Positions 32,856-41,639 of a stretch of DNA of 45,100 nucleotides are shown here, piece by piece. The stretch spans positions 1 to 45,100 of the forward strand of contig MLAA01000036.1 in the NCBI GenBank assembly GCA_001998905.1, written 5' to 3'. Source of the stretch: Rodentibacter caecimuris (lineage in GTDB: Bacteria > Pseudomonadota > Gammaproteobacteria > Enterobacterales > Pasteurellaceae). Under the pieces are notes generated by a model. It made no database searches. It was not told the origin of the DNA and was given only the letters and a program-made list of their open reading frames with translations. Each line of letters opens with the position of its first letter. The stretch's first letter is position 1. The position numbers were made by a program, and so were the translations under genes.

Positions 32856-33557
32856 TTATTTCAAATTAGATTCAATTTCTTCTAACGCTTTATGACGAAT
32901 ATCAATTCCACGAACTAAATATACAACGTGTTCCGCTATATTTTTAGCATGATCTCCTATTCTTTCTACTGCTTTATTCATCATCATTACGTCAATCCAA
33001 GTACTGATATTTTGAGGTTGTTCAAAAATATTCGTGGTGAGTAAACGTAATTGATTGCGGTAATCCATGTCTAATTTTTCATCAGATAAACGTAATTCTA
33101 CGGCCGCATTTTCATCTAACCGGGCGAAGGCATCTAGAGCACGGCGAATCATTACAAATGACATTTCTAAAATACGATGAGTATCGTATAAGCCGGAGGC
33201 TGATATTTTGTTATTAATTAATAAATTATTTGTATAGAATGCGATTTTTTTTAGCTCATCGCCAATACGCTCTAGATCAACAATTATTCTAGAAGTCGTT
33301 AAAACGAAGCGTAAATCACCAGCAGCAGGTTGGCGCCGAGCGATAATAGTTTGGCAGTGATCATCAATTAATTCTTCCATTTCATTGATTTTTTTTTCGC
33401 TTTCTATGACGCTTTGTAACCCTTGAGGATTAGCTTGGCTGAGACTTTGTAGAATAATTTGGATTTGTTGTTCGATAATGCCGCCCATTTGCATCACTTC
33501 GGTACGGACATTTTCTAATTCCTGATTAAAATGTGAAGAAATATGCTGATTTTTCAT
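32856..33557 (-). CDS. phoU: Phosphate signalling regulator PhoU
   Basis: PhoU links the Pst transporter to PhoR and keeps PhoB off when phosphate is plentiful. The 233-residue protein begins MKNQHISSHFNQELE, like E. coli PhoU, and has two three-helix repeats with metal-binding acidic motifs: the first around LERIGDELKKIA and the second around VERIGDHAKNIAEHV. The start at 33557 is preferred because the 11-codon extension upstream has no homology and covers the AGGG ribosome binding site. In E. coli phoU follows pstB; here it comes before pstS with its own Pho-type promoter. Confidence 0.95.
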   Translation of the reverse strand: MKNQHISSHFNQELENVRTEVMQMGGIIEQQIQIILQSLSQANPQGLQSVIESEKKINEMEELIDDHCQTIIARRQPAAGDLRFVLTTSRIIVDLERIGDELKKIAFYTNNLLINNKISASGLYDTHRILEMSFVMIRRALDAFARLDENAAVELRLSDEKLDMDYRNQLRLLTTNIFEQPQNISTWIDVMMMNKAVERIGDHAKNIAEHVVYLVRGIDIRHKALEEIESNLK

Positions 33558-33589
33558 TTGTATCCCTAAAATAAACTGAATGCAATGCA

Positions 33590-33623
33590 AGTATAAAAGA
33601 GAAATGTTTCAGAAATATGACAA
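33590..33623 (-). promoter_or_regulatory. Pho box and -10 element of phoU
   Basis: On the minus strand TTGTCATATTTCTGAAAC (33623-33606) is followed after 10 nt by TATACT (33595-33590). Thirteen of the first 13 bases except one match the pstS element (TTGTCATATTTNTGAAA in both) and the spacing is the same, which supports both sites. Confidence 0.75.
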
Positions 33624-34398
33624 GTTATAACACTGCTTTTATAAAGAATAAGACTGTCGGTAAATTATTTTTAAACTACTAATCTAATGTCTAAAAATGA
33701 TAAATTTTTTGATTGTTATAAGTCAATTTCCGGCAATCTTTGAGAGGTAAATAAATTTGTTTAAACAATGAAAAAGGAAATAATCTGCCTAAAGTATTTA
33801 CATCCAAATACAAAAAGCAGTGCATTAATCTCTTGCTATCCGGCAAATATACCTGTGTCTCAGTTTGCAAAATGAAAATGGTCAGTCAATTTGATTTAAT
33901 CGCGGGAAATTCTAATCTCTGAGCAACAAGGTATTACTCCTCAATCTCCTATTATTACCACCGGGAAGGGAAATTCAATAACTACATATAATACATGTTA
34001 GAAAAGGTTTCAGCCTTCTTATTAGACAAAAAATTAATCAAATTCAAGTCGAAATCGGAATATTTCATATCACCTCAGTTCGGGTGCTATTTAGGATTCA
34101 TCATTCTACTGGTTACCGGTGATTAACACCCAAGTAAATTCGGAGTTACTCTCACTTCAAATAGTTTTACAGAATATATTTATTCAAAATGGGTGCTATG
34201 ACATAGACTGATGATCTACTTGGCTCAGCGCTTTTTGGCCGGACAACACGAGGGTTGCAATTTAATAGATGCTGAAAGCTCATGTCCTAAACACGAAAGT
34301 GTAACGAACGCAAGTGGTCAATTATTACTCATAACGTTGCAGATAGTGTCTGTCCGATTACTTCGAAGATTCTCGTGATATAAATCTAATTCCATTTT
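33624..34398. other. Decayed or non-coding stretch between phoU and the scsD-like gene
   Basis: This 775-bp stretch has no intact reading frame above about 35 codons. Short plus-strand runs look like former coding sequence, for example an ATG at 33768 followed by about 35 codons, then stops in all frames. None could be matched to a family. The base composition is richer in G and C than normal spacers here, which suits gene remains better than a control region. No tRNA or clear terminator was seen. Confidence 0.5.
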
Positions 34399-34944
34399 TT
34401 ATATGGAATCGAGAGAGTGAAAATTTGTGTAATAATTAAAAAACTCTGCTAATTTTAACCGCACTTTTAATCCCCAATAGCTTGTCCAGCCAGTCGTAAC
34501 TTGTTCCATTTTACCTTTGTTTAGTACAATGATAGTCGGCGTTACTTGAACTTGCCATTGCTCGGCAATTTTTCCATACGGGTCATTTACTGTTACAAAT
34601 GAGTATTTATGTTCGTTTAGATATTGTTGTACGGATTGTGATGAACCAGATCTTAATGCGATAGAAACGATGGAATGACCTTCTTGTGATAATTGATTGA
34701 TTGCAGGGGAAGTGTAATAACAATAACTGCACCAAGTTCCCCAAAAATACAAAATTATCGGTTTTTGTTGTTCTTGTTGTGTTAATAATAAAGGCTGTGA
34801 TTGTAAATTATATAGTACGATATTATTTACATTAACAGGTATTTCTGATCGGCGCAAAAAATCTAGAAAGAGGCTGATAATAAAAAAAGTAAGTATAAAA
34901 GTGGCTGCACTTTTAATAATTGAGCGAAATTTTATTTTCATCAT
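34399..34944 (-). CDS. Membrane-anchored thioredoxin-like protein, ScsD/TlpA type
   Basis: A periplasmic thiol-disulfide protein. The 181-residue product has an N-terminal membrane anchor (about 10-29) and a thioredoxin fold with the active site WGTWCSYC (Cys72 and Cys75) and the cis-proline in QVTPTIIV. The segment VSIALRSGSSQSVQQYL and a VTTGWTS-like end resemble ScsD, a protein of the copper-tolerance scs group; the partner genes scsABC are not next to it. Its ATG overlaps the fabR stop by one base (TAATG), placing it in an oxyR-fabR transcript. A DNA uptake signal lies near the 3' end (34458-34466). Confidence 0.8.
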   Translation of the reverse strand: MMKIKFRSIIKSAATFILTFFIISLFLDFLRRSEIPVNVNNIVLYNLQSQPLLLTQQEQQKPIILYFWGTWCSYCYYTSPAINQLSQEGHSIVSIALRSGSSQSVQQYLNEHKYSFVTVNDPYGKIAEQWQVQVTPTIIVLNKGKMEQVTTGWTSYWGLKVRLKLAEFFNYYTNFHSLDSI

Positions 34945-35558
34945 TAAACTTTTTCTTTATGGGCTGAGAAATCAGCGCCTTTTGCTAACATTCTGAGTTG
35001 TAAGATTACACGATTTTTTAATTGTTCTCGTTCTTGCTTATTCATATCTAATGCGGTTGCTCCAGCGGTAAAAACAATAGTAACAATACCTTCCGCTTGT
35101 ACATAAGCGATATATTGTGAATAACTGTTTTTATGAGCGATATATTCTGTCAATTCATCTATAAAATGTTTAATCTCTCGTGCGGCAGCTGTGCGAAAAG
35201 CCTGAGATGTGCCAGAGCTTTCTCGTAGTAATAATCGAAATACATTTGGGTTATTAGTAATAAATTCAAAGAAAGTATCCACTGAACCGACAATTACGCT
35301 ACCGCCAGCATCAATGCGTTTGCGTGCTTGACGCATAAGTTGACGTAACATTAAACCTGCTTCATCTACCATTTCTAAACCTAATTCATCCATATCACCG
35401 AAGTGTCGATAAAATGAAGTCGGTGCAATACCGGCTTCACGAGCGACTTCTCTTAGACTGAGGTTGGAAAAACTTTTTTCTGCACTAAGTTGGTTGAATG
35501 CAGCATTGACTAATGCTCTGCGGGTTTTTTCTTTTTGTAAGGCTCGAATTCCCGCCAT
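34944..35558 (-). CDS. fabR: TetR-family repressor of unsaturated fatty acid genes
   Basis: FabR represses fabA and fabB according to the unsaturated acyl pool. The 204-residue protein has an N-terminal TetR helix-turn-helix ([34 protein letters not shown], residues about 33-66, read in parts) and starts [20 protein letters not shown], close to E. coli FabR. Its start overlaps the oxyR stop (TAATG) and its stop overlaps the next gene in the same way. In E. coli fabR is also near oxyR. Confidence 0.92.
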   Translation of the reverse strand: MAGIRALQKEKTRRALVNAAFNQLSAEKSFSNLSLREVAREAGIAPTSFYRHFGDMDELGLEMVDEAGLMLRQLMRQARKRIDAGGSVIVGSVDTFFEFITNNPNVFRLLLRESSGTSQAFRTAAAREIKHFIDELTEYIAHKNSYSQYIAYVQAEGIVTIVFTAGATALDMNKQEREQLKNRVILQLRMLAKGADFSAHKEKV

Positions 35559-36463
35559 TATTTTTCCTCCAAAAAGATATTTTTTACTGATTTACTAACC
35601 GCTTTGGCAACGCGTTCGTAACGATTGCGTAATGGGGAACCTGGACGGTAAATTAAGGTAATTTTACGAGTTGGTTCAGGCGAGAAACAAGGTATATATT
35701 TTACGCCTTTACGCTCTCCTTCGTTTCGGACGGCAAGTTCAGGCATTAGGGTTATACCGGCATTTGCTGCGACCATATTACGCAATGTTTCTAAGCTGGT
35801 TGCTTGGAAATGAGCATTTTCTTTTGCGCCTGCGGTAAAACAATATCCGATTGTTTGGTGGCGCAAACAATGACCGTCATCGAGCATTAGCATTTCTTCA
35901 TCTTTTAATTTCTGCATAGAAATATTTTTTTCTTTCGCCCATTTATGTTGTTCAGAGACGGCAAGCAACATTTTTTCATTGAAAATAGGTACTTCGATAA
36001 AAGCTTCGGTTTCTGGTACGGAAGCAAGAATAGCACAATCCAATCTACCTGTTTCTAATTGTTCCAATAGTTGTTGAGTTTGTGCTTCATAGAGGAAAAT
36101 TTCCAGATCTGGGAAGGATTCTTTTAGCGTTGGGACAATATAAGGTAGTAAATAAGGTCCAACGGTCGGGATTAATCCAATATGTAGTGGCCCGGTCATT
36201 TCTTTACCTTGTTTGCTTGCCATTTCTTTTAATAGTTTTATTTCTTTGAGGACTGTGCGGGCCTGTTCAACTAAAAGCATACCAGATTGCGTAAATAGTA
36301 CTTTTCTACTTGTGCGCTCAAGCAATATAATACCTAACTCGTCCTCAAGTTTACGAATTTGCCCGCTTAATGTTGGTTGGCTGACACTACAAGAATCGGC
36401 AGCTCTACGAAAATGTTTATATTCAGCTAGGGCGACTAAATATTCAAGATCTCGGATATTCAT
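35558..36463 (-). CDS. oxyR: Hydrogen-peroxide sensor and LysR-type regulator OxyR
   Basis: OxyR senses peroxide through a disulfide and activates antioxidant genes. With the start at 36463 ([14 protein letters not shown], as in E. coli) the protein has 301 residues and the redox pair falls exactly at Cys199 and Cys208 (DGHC...GYC), confirming the start. The helix-turn-helix is at residues about 18-37 ([19 protein letters not shown]). A TGAGG ribosome binding site precedes this ATG. The gene is divergent from a peroxiredoxin gene it probably regulates. Confidence 0.97.
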   Translation of the reverse strand: MNIRDLEYLVALAEYKHFRRAADSCSVSQPTLSGQIRKLEDELGIILLERTSRKVLFTQSGMLLVEQARTVLKEIKLLKEMASKQGKEMTGPLHIGLIPTVGPYLLPYIVPTLKESFPDLEIFLYEAQTQQLLEQLETGRLDCAILASVPETEAFIEVPIFNEKMLLAVSEQHKWAKEKNISMQKLKDEEMLMLDDGHCLRHQTIGYCFTAGAKENAHFQATSLETLRNMVAANAGITLMPELAVRNEGERKGVKYIPCFSPEPTRKITLIYRPGSPLRNRYERVAKAVSKSVKNIFLEEK

Positions 36464-36515
36464 AATTTCCTCATTATTTATAGAAATAAGCAATTAAAAA
36501 AATAGAATTAATTGA

Positions 36516-36545
36516 TTGTAACTATATCATAGTTTTATTTATAAT
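36516..36545 (+). promoter_or_regulatory. Promoter of the peroxiredoxin gene with a palindrome
   Basis: TTGTAA (36516-36521) and TATAAT (36540-36545) are 18 nt apart. A palindrome AACTAT-ATC-ATAGTT (36520-36534) overlaps the spacer. The halves resemble OxyR contact elements (ATAG/CTAT), but the spacing is shorter than the known OxyR consensus, so binding is a guess. Confidence 0.5.
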
Positions 36546-36587
36546 CCAGAATGATATTAAAAGAAGATAGAAATACAGGAGAAGAAA

Positions 36588-37319
36588 ATGGCTTTAACAG
36601 ATATGACAGGCAAAAAAGTACCTCAAGTAACCTTTCACACCCGTAAAGGTGATGCATGGGTAGATATTACAACAGCAGAGTTATTTGATAACAAAACTGT
36701 TGTTGTTTTTTCATTACCGGGTGCATTTACTCCGACTTGTTCATCAACCCACTTACCCCGCTACAATGAGTTAGCTTGCGAATTTAAAGCATTGGGTGTT
36801 GATGATATTATTTGTGTTTCTGTAAATGATACTTTTGTTATGAATGCTTGGAAAGTAGATCAGGAATCTGAAAATATAACGGTTATTCCTGACGGTAACG
36901 GTGAATTCACCGAAGGTATGGGTATGTTAGTTGGCAAAGAAGATTTAGGTTTCGGTAAACGTTCTTGGCGCTATTCAATGTTAGTGAAAAATGGTGTAGT
37001 AGAAAAAATGTTTATTGAACCGGAAGAACCGGGCGATCCGTTCAAAGTTTCTGATGCAGACACTATGCTTAAATATTTAAAACCTGATTGGACAGCAAAA
37101 CCATCGGTTTCTGTCTTTACAAAACCGGGCTGTCCATTCTGTGCAAAAGCAAAAACTTTATTAAAAGCAAAAGGCTTTACTTTTGAAGAGATTGTATTAG
37201 GGCGTGATGCAAGCACTATTTCAGTTCGTGCTATTACTGGTAAAACCAGTGTACCGCAAGTATTTATTGGTGGTGAATACATTGGCGGTAGTGATGATTT
37301 AGAAAAATATTTCGCGTAA
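36588..37319 (+). CDS. Peroxiredoxin-glutaredoxin fusion protein
   Basis: A hybrid peroxidase that reduces hydrogen peroxide and alkyl hydroperoxides using glutathione. The 243-residue protein has an N-terminal Prx5-type domain with the peroxidatic Cys51 in [12 protein letters not shown], and a C-terminal glutaredoxin domain (from about residue 172) with the CPFC centre (Cys182 and Cys185) and [16 protein letters not shown]. influenzae has the same fusion next to oxyR. The promoter region is shared with the divergent oxyR. Confidence 0.96.
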   Translation: MALTDMTGKKVPQVTFHTRKGDAWVDITTAELFDNKTVVVFSLPGAFTPTCSSTHLPRYNELACEFKALGVDDIICVSVNDTFVMNAWKVDQESENITVIPDGNGEFTEGMGMLVGKEDLGFGKRSWRYSMLVKNGVVEKMFIEPEEPGDPFKVSDADTMLKYLKPDWTAKPSVSVFTKPGCPFCAKAKTLLKAKGFTFEEIVLGRDASTISVRAITGKTSVPQVFIGGEYIGGSDDLEKYFA

Positions 37320-37349
37320 TTGTAATATTTAGAAACACTAGATGAAAAT

Positions 37350-37380
37350 TGAGGTTGCATTAATGCAACCTCACTTTGTA
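37350..37380 (+). terminator. Probable terminator of the peroxiredoxin gene
   Basis: A perfect 24-nt palindrome (37350-37373) lies 30 nt after the stop codon and would form a 9-10 bp stem with an ATTAAT-type loop. Only a weak T-rich tail (CTTTGT) follows. Confidence 0.6.
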
Positions 37381-37634
37381 TAGGAGAGAAAATGCTTGAA
37401 TAAACAGCTTTAATTTATTAATAAAAATATTCTTCCTTAGACAGTTTAATTCATTGTTAAGAATTGTAAATAATCAGAATTACCCCATTCATCATCTCTT
37501 TCATCTTTCTCACATTGTATAAAATGTGTTCGTCAAAAAACACCTATTATTGCGACTAATACTATCAAGGTAATGTCTTGTAATTTAAGTGTTATTTTAT
37601 TTGGGTGAAGTTATGTTAATAAAGGAGATGCTTT

Positions 37635-38776
37635 ATGTCTAATAATAAGGAAATTTTTAAATATAATACATTAGCATTTTTAACTCTTTTTTCATTACTA
37701 CATATACCTCTATATTCTCAATCTTCAGTCGAATCGATCAGTACAATGAATAATATTTCTTTTCGTAGTATTTATAATAATGACCCTATAGGTTATGTCT
37801 ACATGAGGAAAGCCACCCGTAGAAATAATTTATTTTAATCGTTTTCAACAACTATTGATGATGAAAATAAAATTACTCATATTGGTGTAATTAATGACGG
37901 ATTTGGGCCGACAAAATTATTTAAGAATGATAAAAATGAATTTCGTATAAATGTGATTAAATATTCTAATTCTAATGGAGTAACAAATAATTCACACGGG
38001 ACTGGGACTTTTGTTGCGGCTATTATGGTCCTAAATAATGGAATGCAACAATCTTTTCACATGAAAGCGGGAGAGAAGGAACAAATTTATTATTTTTAGA
38101 TGAGCAGATGTATAGCCGGAGGTGCAAGAATTTTCAATAATTCCTTTTTAAATACATCTAAGAAAAAGGAATTAATGTATTAGGATTTGATGATAAATGA
38201 ACGAAAGACAGTATTTTTGTTTGGGCAGCAAGTAATGCTGGTCAAGGAGATGATGAAAAAATCATGAATCTATGTAAGCGTTATACCCTCTGATTAATGA
38301 TAAAGCGAGAGGATGGATTGCTGTGCTTCCGCAGATGAACCTAATTTAGGTAAATTAGCGGATTATTCAAATAAAATAGGGGAAAAAGCAAAAAATAGGG
38401 AATAACAGCTCAGGGTATTCAACGTGTTGAGTTTGAAGATTCAACGAAGAAAGATTCCGGTATATCTTTTGCAGCTCCAGTTGTTACGGTAGCCGCAGCT
38501 AATATATGGGAACAGTACCTTGGATGACAAATCATCATTGTAACAATGACTTTACTTTTCCACGGCAGATAAGCCGGCAACTAAAGACGTAATTACGGCG
38601 CCAAGTGTCGATGGTTAGGGAATTTAAATCAGGAGAGAGCTTTAAAAGGTCCTGCTCGCTTTGATAAACGTTTATTGACCCATAATGATGATCAAAATAA
38701 GCATCTTGTTTTAGTTAATTTGCAACGTAGAGAATATAAATCTCCTAAAAAATTAACTTGGAGTAACATATTTTAG
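37635..38776 (+). pseudogene. Broken S8 subtilisin-type serine protease (autotransporter passenger type)
   Basis: The remnant starts with an ATG and a signal peptide (MSNNKEIFKYNTLAFLTL, cleavage near residue 29) after an AAAGGAG site. The frame is closed by an in-frame TAA at 37836 and a TAG at 38097, then frameshifts. All catalytic blocks are still readable: Asp in GVINDGF (37896-37898), His in SHGTGT (37995-37997), the oxyanion Asn in WAASNAG (38234-38236) and Ser in GISFAAP (38465-38467). The final stretch GNLNQERALKGPARFDKRLL resembles Pasteurellaceae subtilisin-like autotransporters such as Ssa1. No beta-barrel domain remains. About 380 codons are left of a gene normally more than twice as long. 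Confidence 0.85.
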
Positions 38777-38801
38777 TAGCTGAATCGGTTCAGTATTGAA
38801 G

Positions 38802-38832
38802 CGCTTTTGTACTCTTATCAAAGCGATTTTAT
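38802..38832 (+). terminator. Weak terminator-like hairpin between the protease remnant and slyX
   Basis: CGCTTT (38802-38807) can pair with AAAGCG (38820-38825), followed by ATTTTATT on the plus strand. It lies between convergent genes, 4 nt from the slyX stop codon, and could act for the plus-strand remnant. Confidence 0.4.
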
Positions 38833-38835
38833 TTG

Positions 38836-39048
38836 CTAGTAATGAGGAGGAGGTGTTTCCTCGGTTTGACTTGCAACATTTGAGGGTTGTAAGTCTTTTA
38901 ATTTTTCTACCAAATAGCGTAATTGGCGCTGTGTTTTGTCTAAATCGAACTGTTGTTGAATTAACGCTTGATTTAAATCTTCCAAAAGCTGCTCTTGAAA
39001 TGCTATTTTGGTTTCAAGCTCTGTTATACGATTTTCTAGGGCTATCAT
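38836..39048 (-). CDS. slyX: SlyX family coiled-coil protein
   Basis: A 70-residue protein of unknown biochemical role. It is almost entirely one coiled coil ([29 protein letters not shown], in heptads from residue 5 to about 55) followed by a short proline-rich tail ending PPPHY, as in E. coli SlyX. It is divergent from fkpA, also as in E. coli. A plus-strand frame covering the same bases is not supported. Confidence 0.92.
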   Translation of the reverse strand: MIALENRITELETKIAFQEQLLEDLNQALIQQQFDLDKTQRQLRYLVEKLKDLQPSNVASQTEETPPPHY

Positions 39049-39142
39049 AAAATCTCACTAATCTTTAAAAAAAAGTTGTTAAATGGCGCAATACCATTTA
39101 ACCTATCTTAAATTTGTTTTCTATTATAAGGGATTAAACAAA

Positions 39143-39868
39143 ATGTTAAAAATTCAAAAATTAACAGCAGTTTCTATCGCGTTAAGTGCGGTCATTTCCG
39201 GAGCAGTTTTTGCCGACACAAAATCGAACGATTCATTATTTAATGATGAGGTTTCCTATGCATTAAGTGCTTATTCGATCATGCAAGCAAAATTACTGGC
39301 TGAACAGACCGGAGTAAAACTAAATGCTAATAAAGTTTCCGATGCAGTATCGGATGTACTAAATAATAAAATAGACAAGAAAAAAATCGCTGATATTGAA
39401 AAAACACTGGCTAGTTTTCAGGAAAAAGCCATAAAAGAGGCAGAAGCTAAAGCTGCGGAAGCGGCAAAAAAAGCAAAAGAAGAGGGAGATAAATATCGCG
39501 CTGAATTTGCGAAAAAGGCAGATGTGAAAACAACTAACTCCGGGTTGTTATATCGAATTGTTGAGCAGGGAAAAGGCGACGCGATTAAAGCAACAGATAC
39601 GGTGAAAGTTCATTATACAGGTAAATTACCGAATGGTACGGTTTTTGATAGCTCATATAAACGAGGACAGCCTGCAGAATTTCGTCTTGATCAAGTTATT
39701 CAAGGATGGACTGAAGGTTTACAATTAATCAAAAAAGGTGGAAAAATTGAATTAGTCATTCCGCCTGAAATTGCTTATGGTGATGCTGATTCAGGAATTA
39801 TTCCTGCTAATTCAACACTTTATTTTGATGTAGAAGTATTAGATGTAAAATCAGGAAATAAAAATTAA
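39143..39868 (+). CDS. fkpA: Periplasmic FKBP-type peptidyl-prolyl isomerase FkpA
   Basis: FkpA is a periplasmic chaperone and proline isomerase. The start is set at 39143 (MLKIQKLTAVSIALS), which gives a proper signal peptide cleaved after VFA and has an AAGGGA ribosome binding site; the frame upstream lacks one. The 241-residue precursor has an N-terminal dimerisation domain, an alanine- and lysine-rich linker helix (EAKAAEAAKKAKEEG) and a C-terminal FKBP domain with VKVHYTGKLPNGTVFDSS and IPPEIAYGD. A DNA uptake signal (39184-39192) is part of the signal-peptide coding sequence, encoding LSAVI. Confidence 0.94.
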   Translation: MLKIQKLTAVSIALSAVISGAVFADTKSNDSLFNDEVSYALSAYSIMQAKLLAEQTGVKLNANKVSDAVSDVLNNKIDKKKIADIEKTLASFQEKAIKEAEAKAAEAAKKAKEEGDKYRAEFAKKADVKTTNSGLLYRIVEQGKGDAIKATDTVKVHYTGKLPNGTVFDSSYKRGQPAEFRLDQVIQGWTEGLQLIKKGGKIELVIPPEIAYGDADSGIIPANSTLYFDVEVLDVKSGNKN

Positions 39869-39879
39869 TTGAAAATTAG

Positions 39880-39923
39880 CCGCACTTTTTGTTTGACGCA
39901 CTCGAAAAGTGCGGTCGTTTTTA
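39880..39923 (+). terminator. fkpA terminator built from an inverted uptake-signal pair
   Basis: CCGCACTTTT (39880-39889) pairs with AAAAGTGCGG (39905-39914) around a 15-nt loop, and a T-rich run (39915-39923) follows. It lies 12 nt after the fkpA stop codon and about 20 nt before the next gene. Confidence 0.8.
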
Positions 39924-39933
39924 TTTCTTAAAT

Positions 39934-40608
39934 ATGGAACAAGCAATGTTAAATGATAAACAACCCTTTACAGATGAAGACCGTACTATTTTAAATTCTT
40001 ATAAAGCTGTTGTTGACGGAGTTAGTGCATTAATCGGAGAGCATTGTGAAATCGTATTACATTCGTTGGAAGATATTGAACATTCGGCAATTTGCATTGC
40101 TAACGGACATAATACCAAGCGCCAAGTAGGATCACCTATTACTGATTTGGCTTTACGCTCTTTACGTAATATGCAAAGTGAGAGTGTATCCAAGCCTTAT
40201 TTTACCCGAGCTAAAAGTGCTTGTTTGATGAAGTCTGTAACTATTGCTATTCGTAACAAAACTCAAAGAATCATAGGCTTACTCTGCATTAATATTAATC
40301 TTGATGTACCCGTTTCTCAATTTGTACAGGCATTTTTACCTTCAACAAAACAAGATGAAACCTCATCAGTTAATTTTGCTAGCTCGGTAGAAGATCTTGT
40401 ATTGCAAACAATGGAAAATACGATTGAGGAAATTACATCAGATCGTCTCGTTGCAAATAACAATAAAAACCGTCAAATTGTAATTTCTTTGTATGAAAAA
40501 GGTATTTTTGATATTAAAGACGCAATTAATTTAGTGGCGGATCGCTTAAATATTTCACGTCATACGGTTTACTTATATATCCGTCAAATAAGACAAGAGC
40601 AGGAATAA
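39934..40608 (+). CDS. YheO-type PAS / helix-turn-helix regulator
   Basis: A DNA-binding protein of the YheO family with unknown ligand. The product (224 residues from 39934, or 220 from the better-spaced ATG at 39946) has a PAS-like N-terminal domain with GEHCEIVLHSLEDIEHSAI, GSPITDLALRSLRNM and IGLLCININLDVP, and a C-terminal helix-turn-helix, VADRLNISRHTVYLYIRQI. It aligns with E. coli YheO through its length. Any frame start before 39934 uses TTG inside the fkpA terminator and is unlikely. Its stop overlaps the tusD start (TAATG), the same arrangement as in E. coli. Confidence 0.9.
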   Translation: MEQAMLNDKQPFTDEDRTILNSYKAVVDGVSALIGEHCEIVLHSLEDIEHSAICIANGHNTKRQVGSPITDLALRSLRNMQSESVSKPYFTRAKSACLMKSVTIAIRNKTQRIIGLLCININLDVPVSQFVQAFLPSTKQDETSSVNFASSVEDLVLQTMENTIEEITSDRLVANNNKNRQIVISLYEKGIFDIKDAINLVADRLNISRHTVYLYIRQIRQEQE

Positions 40609-40988
40609 TGGACTACGTTCTCGCCGTTAAAAGCCCTATTTATGGTAAACAGGGGGCGTTTTTAGCTTATCAGTTTGCACAAGCTTTATTGCAAAAAGGG
40701 CATCGAATTACACAAATTTTTTTCTTTCAAGAAGCCGTAAGCAATGGTAATTTTTTTGTATATCCAGCGACTGATGAATTTAATTTACAGCGGGCTTGGC
40801 AAGCGCTGTCTAGTCAGTACCAAATTCCGTTACATCTTTGTGTTGCAGCTTCTCAGCGACGAGGTGTCGTTGATCGACAAAGTGCTAGAGATCCTCAACA
40901 AATCAATCTTGCCGATAGGTTTGTTATTGCTGGATTAGGTGAATTTATGGCAGAAATATTGAAAGCAGATAGAGTGATCACATTATGA
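40608..40988 (+). CDS. tusD: Sulfur-relay protein TusD
   Basis: TusD receives sulfur from TusA as part of the TusBCD complex and passes it to TusE and MnmA for 2-thiolation of U34 in tRNAs. The 126-residue protein carries the active Cys78 in LHLCVAASQRRGV, at the same position as in E. coli. It belongs to the DsrE family. The ATG overlaps the preceding stop by one base and the end overlaps tusC by 4 nt (ATGA). Confidence 0.95.
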   Translation: MDYVLAVKSPIYGKQGAFLAYQFAQALLQKGHRITQIFFFQEAVSNGNFFVYPATDEFNLQRAWQALSSQYQIPLHLCVAASQRRGVVDRQSARDPQQINLADRFVIAGLGEFMAEILKADRVITL

Positions 40989-41344
40989 AAATCGCTTTTG
41001 TGTTTCGATCTCCACCGCACGGTACTAGTGTTAGCCGAGAAGCTTTGGATGCATTGCTTGCGGCAGCTGCATTTTGTGATGAAAGGGAAATCGGTATATT
41101 TTTTATTGATGACGGTGTATTCAATTTATTAAAAGGGCAGAAAACAGATTTTATTTTGCAAAAAGATTTTAGTCGAGCCTTTAAGCTATTGGATTTATAT
41201 GAAATCAAACAACGCTTTATTTGTAATGACTCTCTAGAACGTTTGAATCTGGCGGAAGATCAACTCATTATTTCCGTTGAGAAAGTTCCCCGTTTTGTAT
41301 TAATTGAAAAACTAAAACAAGCACAAAAAATACTAACTTTTTAA
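40985..41344 (+). CDS. tusC: Sulfur-relay protein TusC
   Basis: A structural subunit of the TusBCD hexamer (DsrF family). The 119-residue product starts KIAFVFRSPPHGTS, with GREALDALLAAAAF-like helix and IFFIDDGVFNLLKGQ, as in E. coli TusC. It overlaps tusD by 4 nt and ends 7 nt before tusB. Confidence 0.93.
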   Translation: MKIAFVFRSPPHGTSVSREALDALLAAAAFCDEREIGIFFIDDGVFNLLKGQKTDFILQKDFSRAFKLLDLYEIKQRFICNDSLERLNLAEDQLIISVEKVPRFVLIEKLKQAQKILTF

Positions 41345-41351
41345 GAAAACT

Positions 41352-41639
41352 ATGCTTTATACTTTTTCTCGCGCAGATTATTCAAGTGTTGAATTACAGA
41401 CCTATTTTACACAAATTAGTAAAGATGATGCGATTGTGCTATGGCAAGATGGTGTATTTTTGGCGCTAAAATATCCCCACTATTTTGATTCCAGCCCTGC
41501 ATTTTGTGCAATGCTAGAAATAGATATTTCAGCTCGAAATTTGACCGCACTTTTACCTCAGTTAACAAAGATACGACAAATCTCCTTGCTTGATTTTGTT
41601 GAAATAACAGAACGGCAACAAAATCAAATAGCGTTGTAA
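41352..41639 (+). CDS. tusB: Sulfur-relay protein TusB
   Basis: The third subunit of TusBCD (DsrH family), 95 residues. It starts MLYTFSRADY and has DAIVLWQDGVFLAL, both typical of TusB. A DNA uptake signal lies inside it (41544-41552). It is the last core gene in the window; in E. coli rpsL, rpsG and fusA follow, but here accessory DNA begins. Confidence 0.9.
   Translation: MLYTFSRADYSSVELQTYFTQISKDDAIVLWQDGVFLALKYPHYFDSSPAFCAMLEIDISARNLTALLPQLTKIRQISLLDFVEITERQQNQIAL

Noticed and set aside
36464-36493. A ten-codon extension of oxyR
   Set aside because: Starting at 36463 puts the redox cysteines at exactly 199 and 208 as in E. coli, and a ribosome binding site lies within the extension.
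36502-36545. A full consensus OxyR site before the peroxiredoxin gene
   Set aside because: ATAG/CTAT elements are present but the central spacing is 3 nt instead of 7, so only a general palindrome is reported.
38796-39050. An 84-codon plus-strand frame opposite slyX
   Set aside because: The minus strand encodes a clear SlyX coiled coil in the conserved place; the plus-strand frame has no family resemblance.
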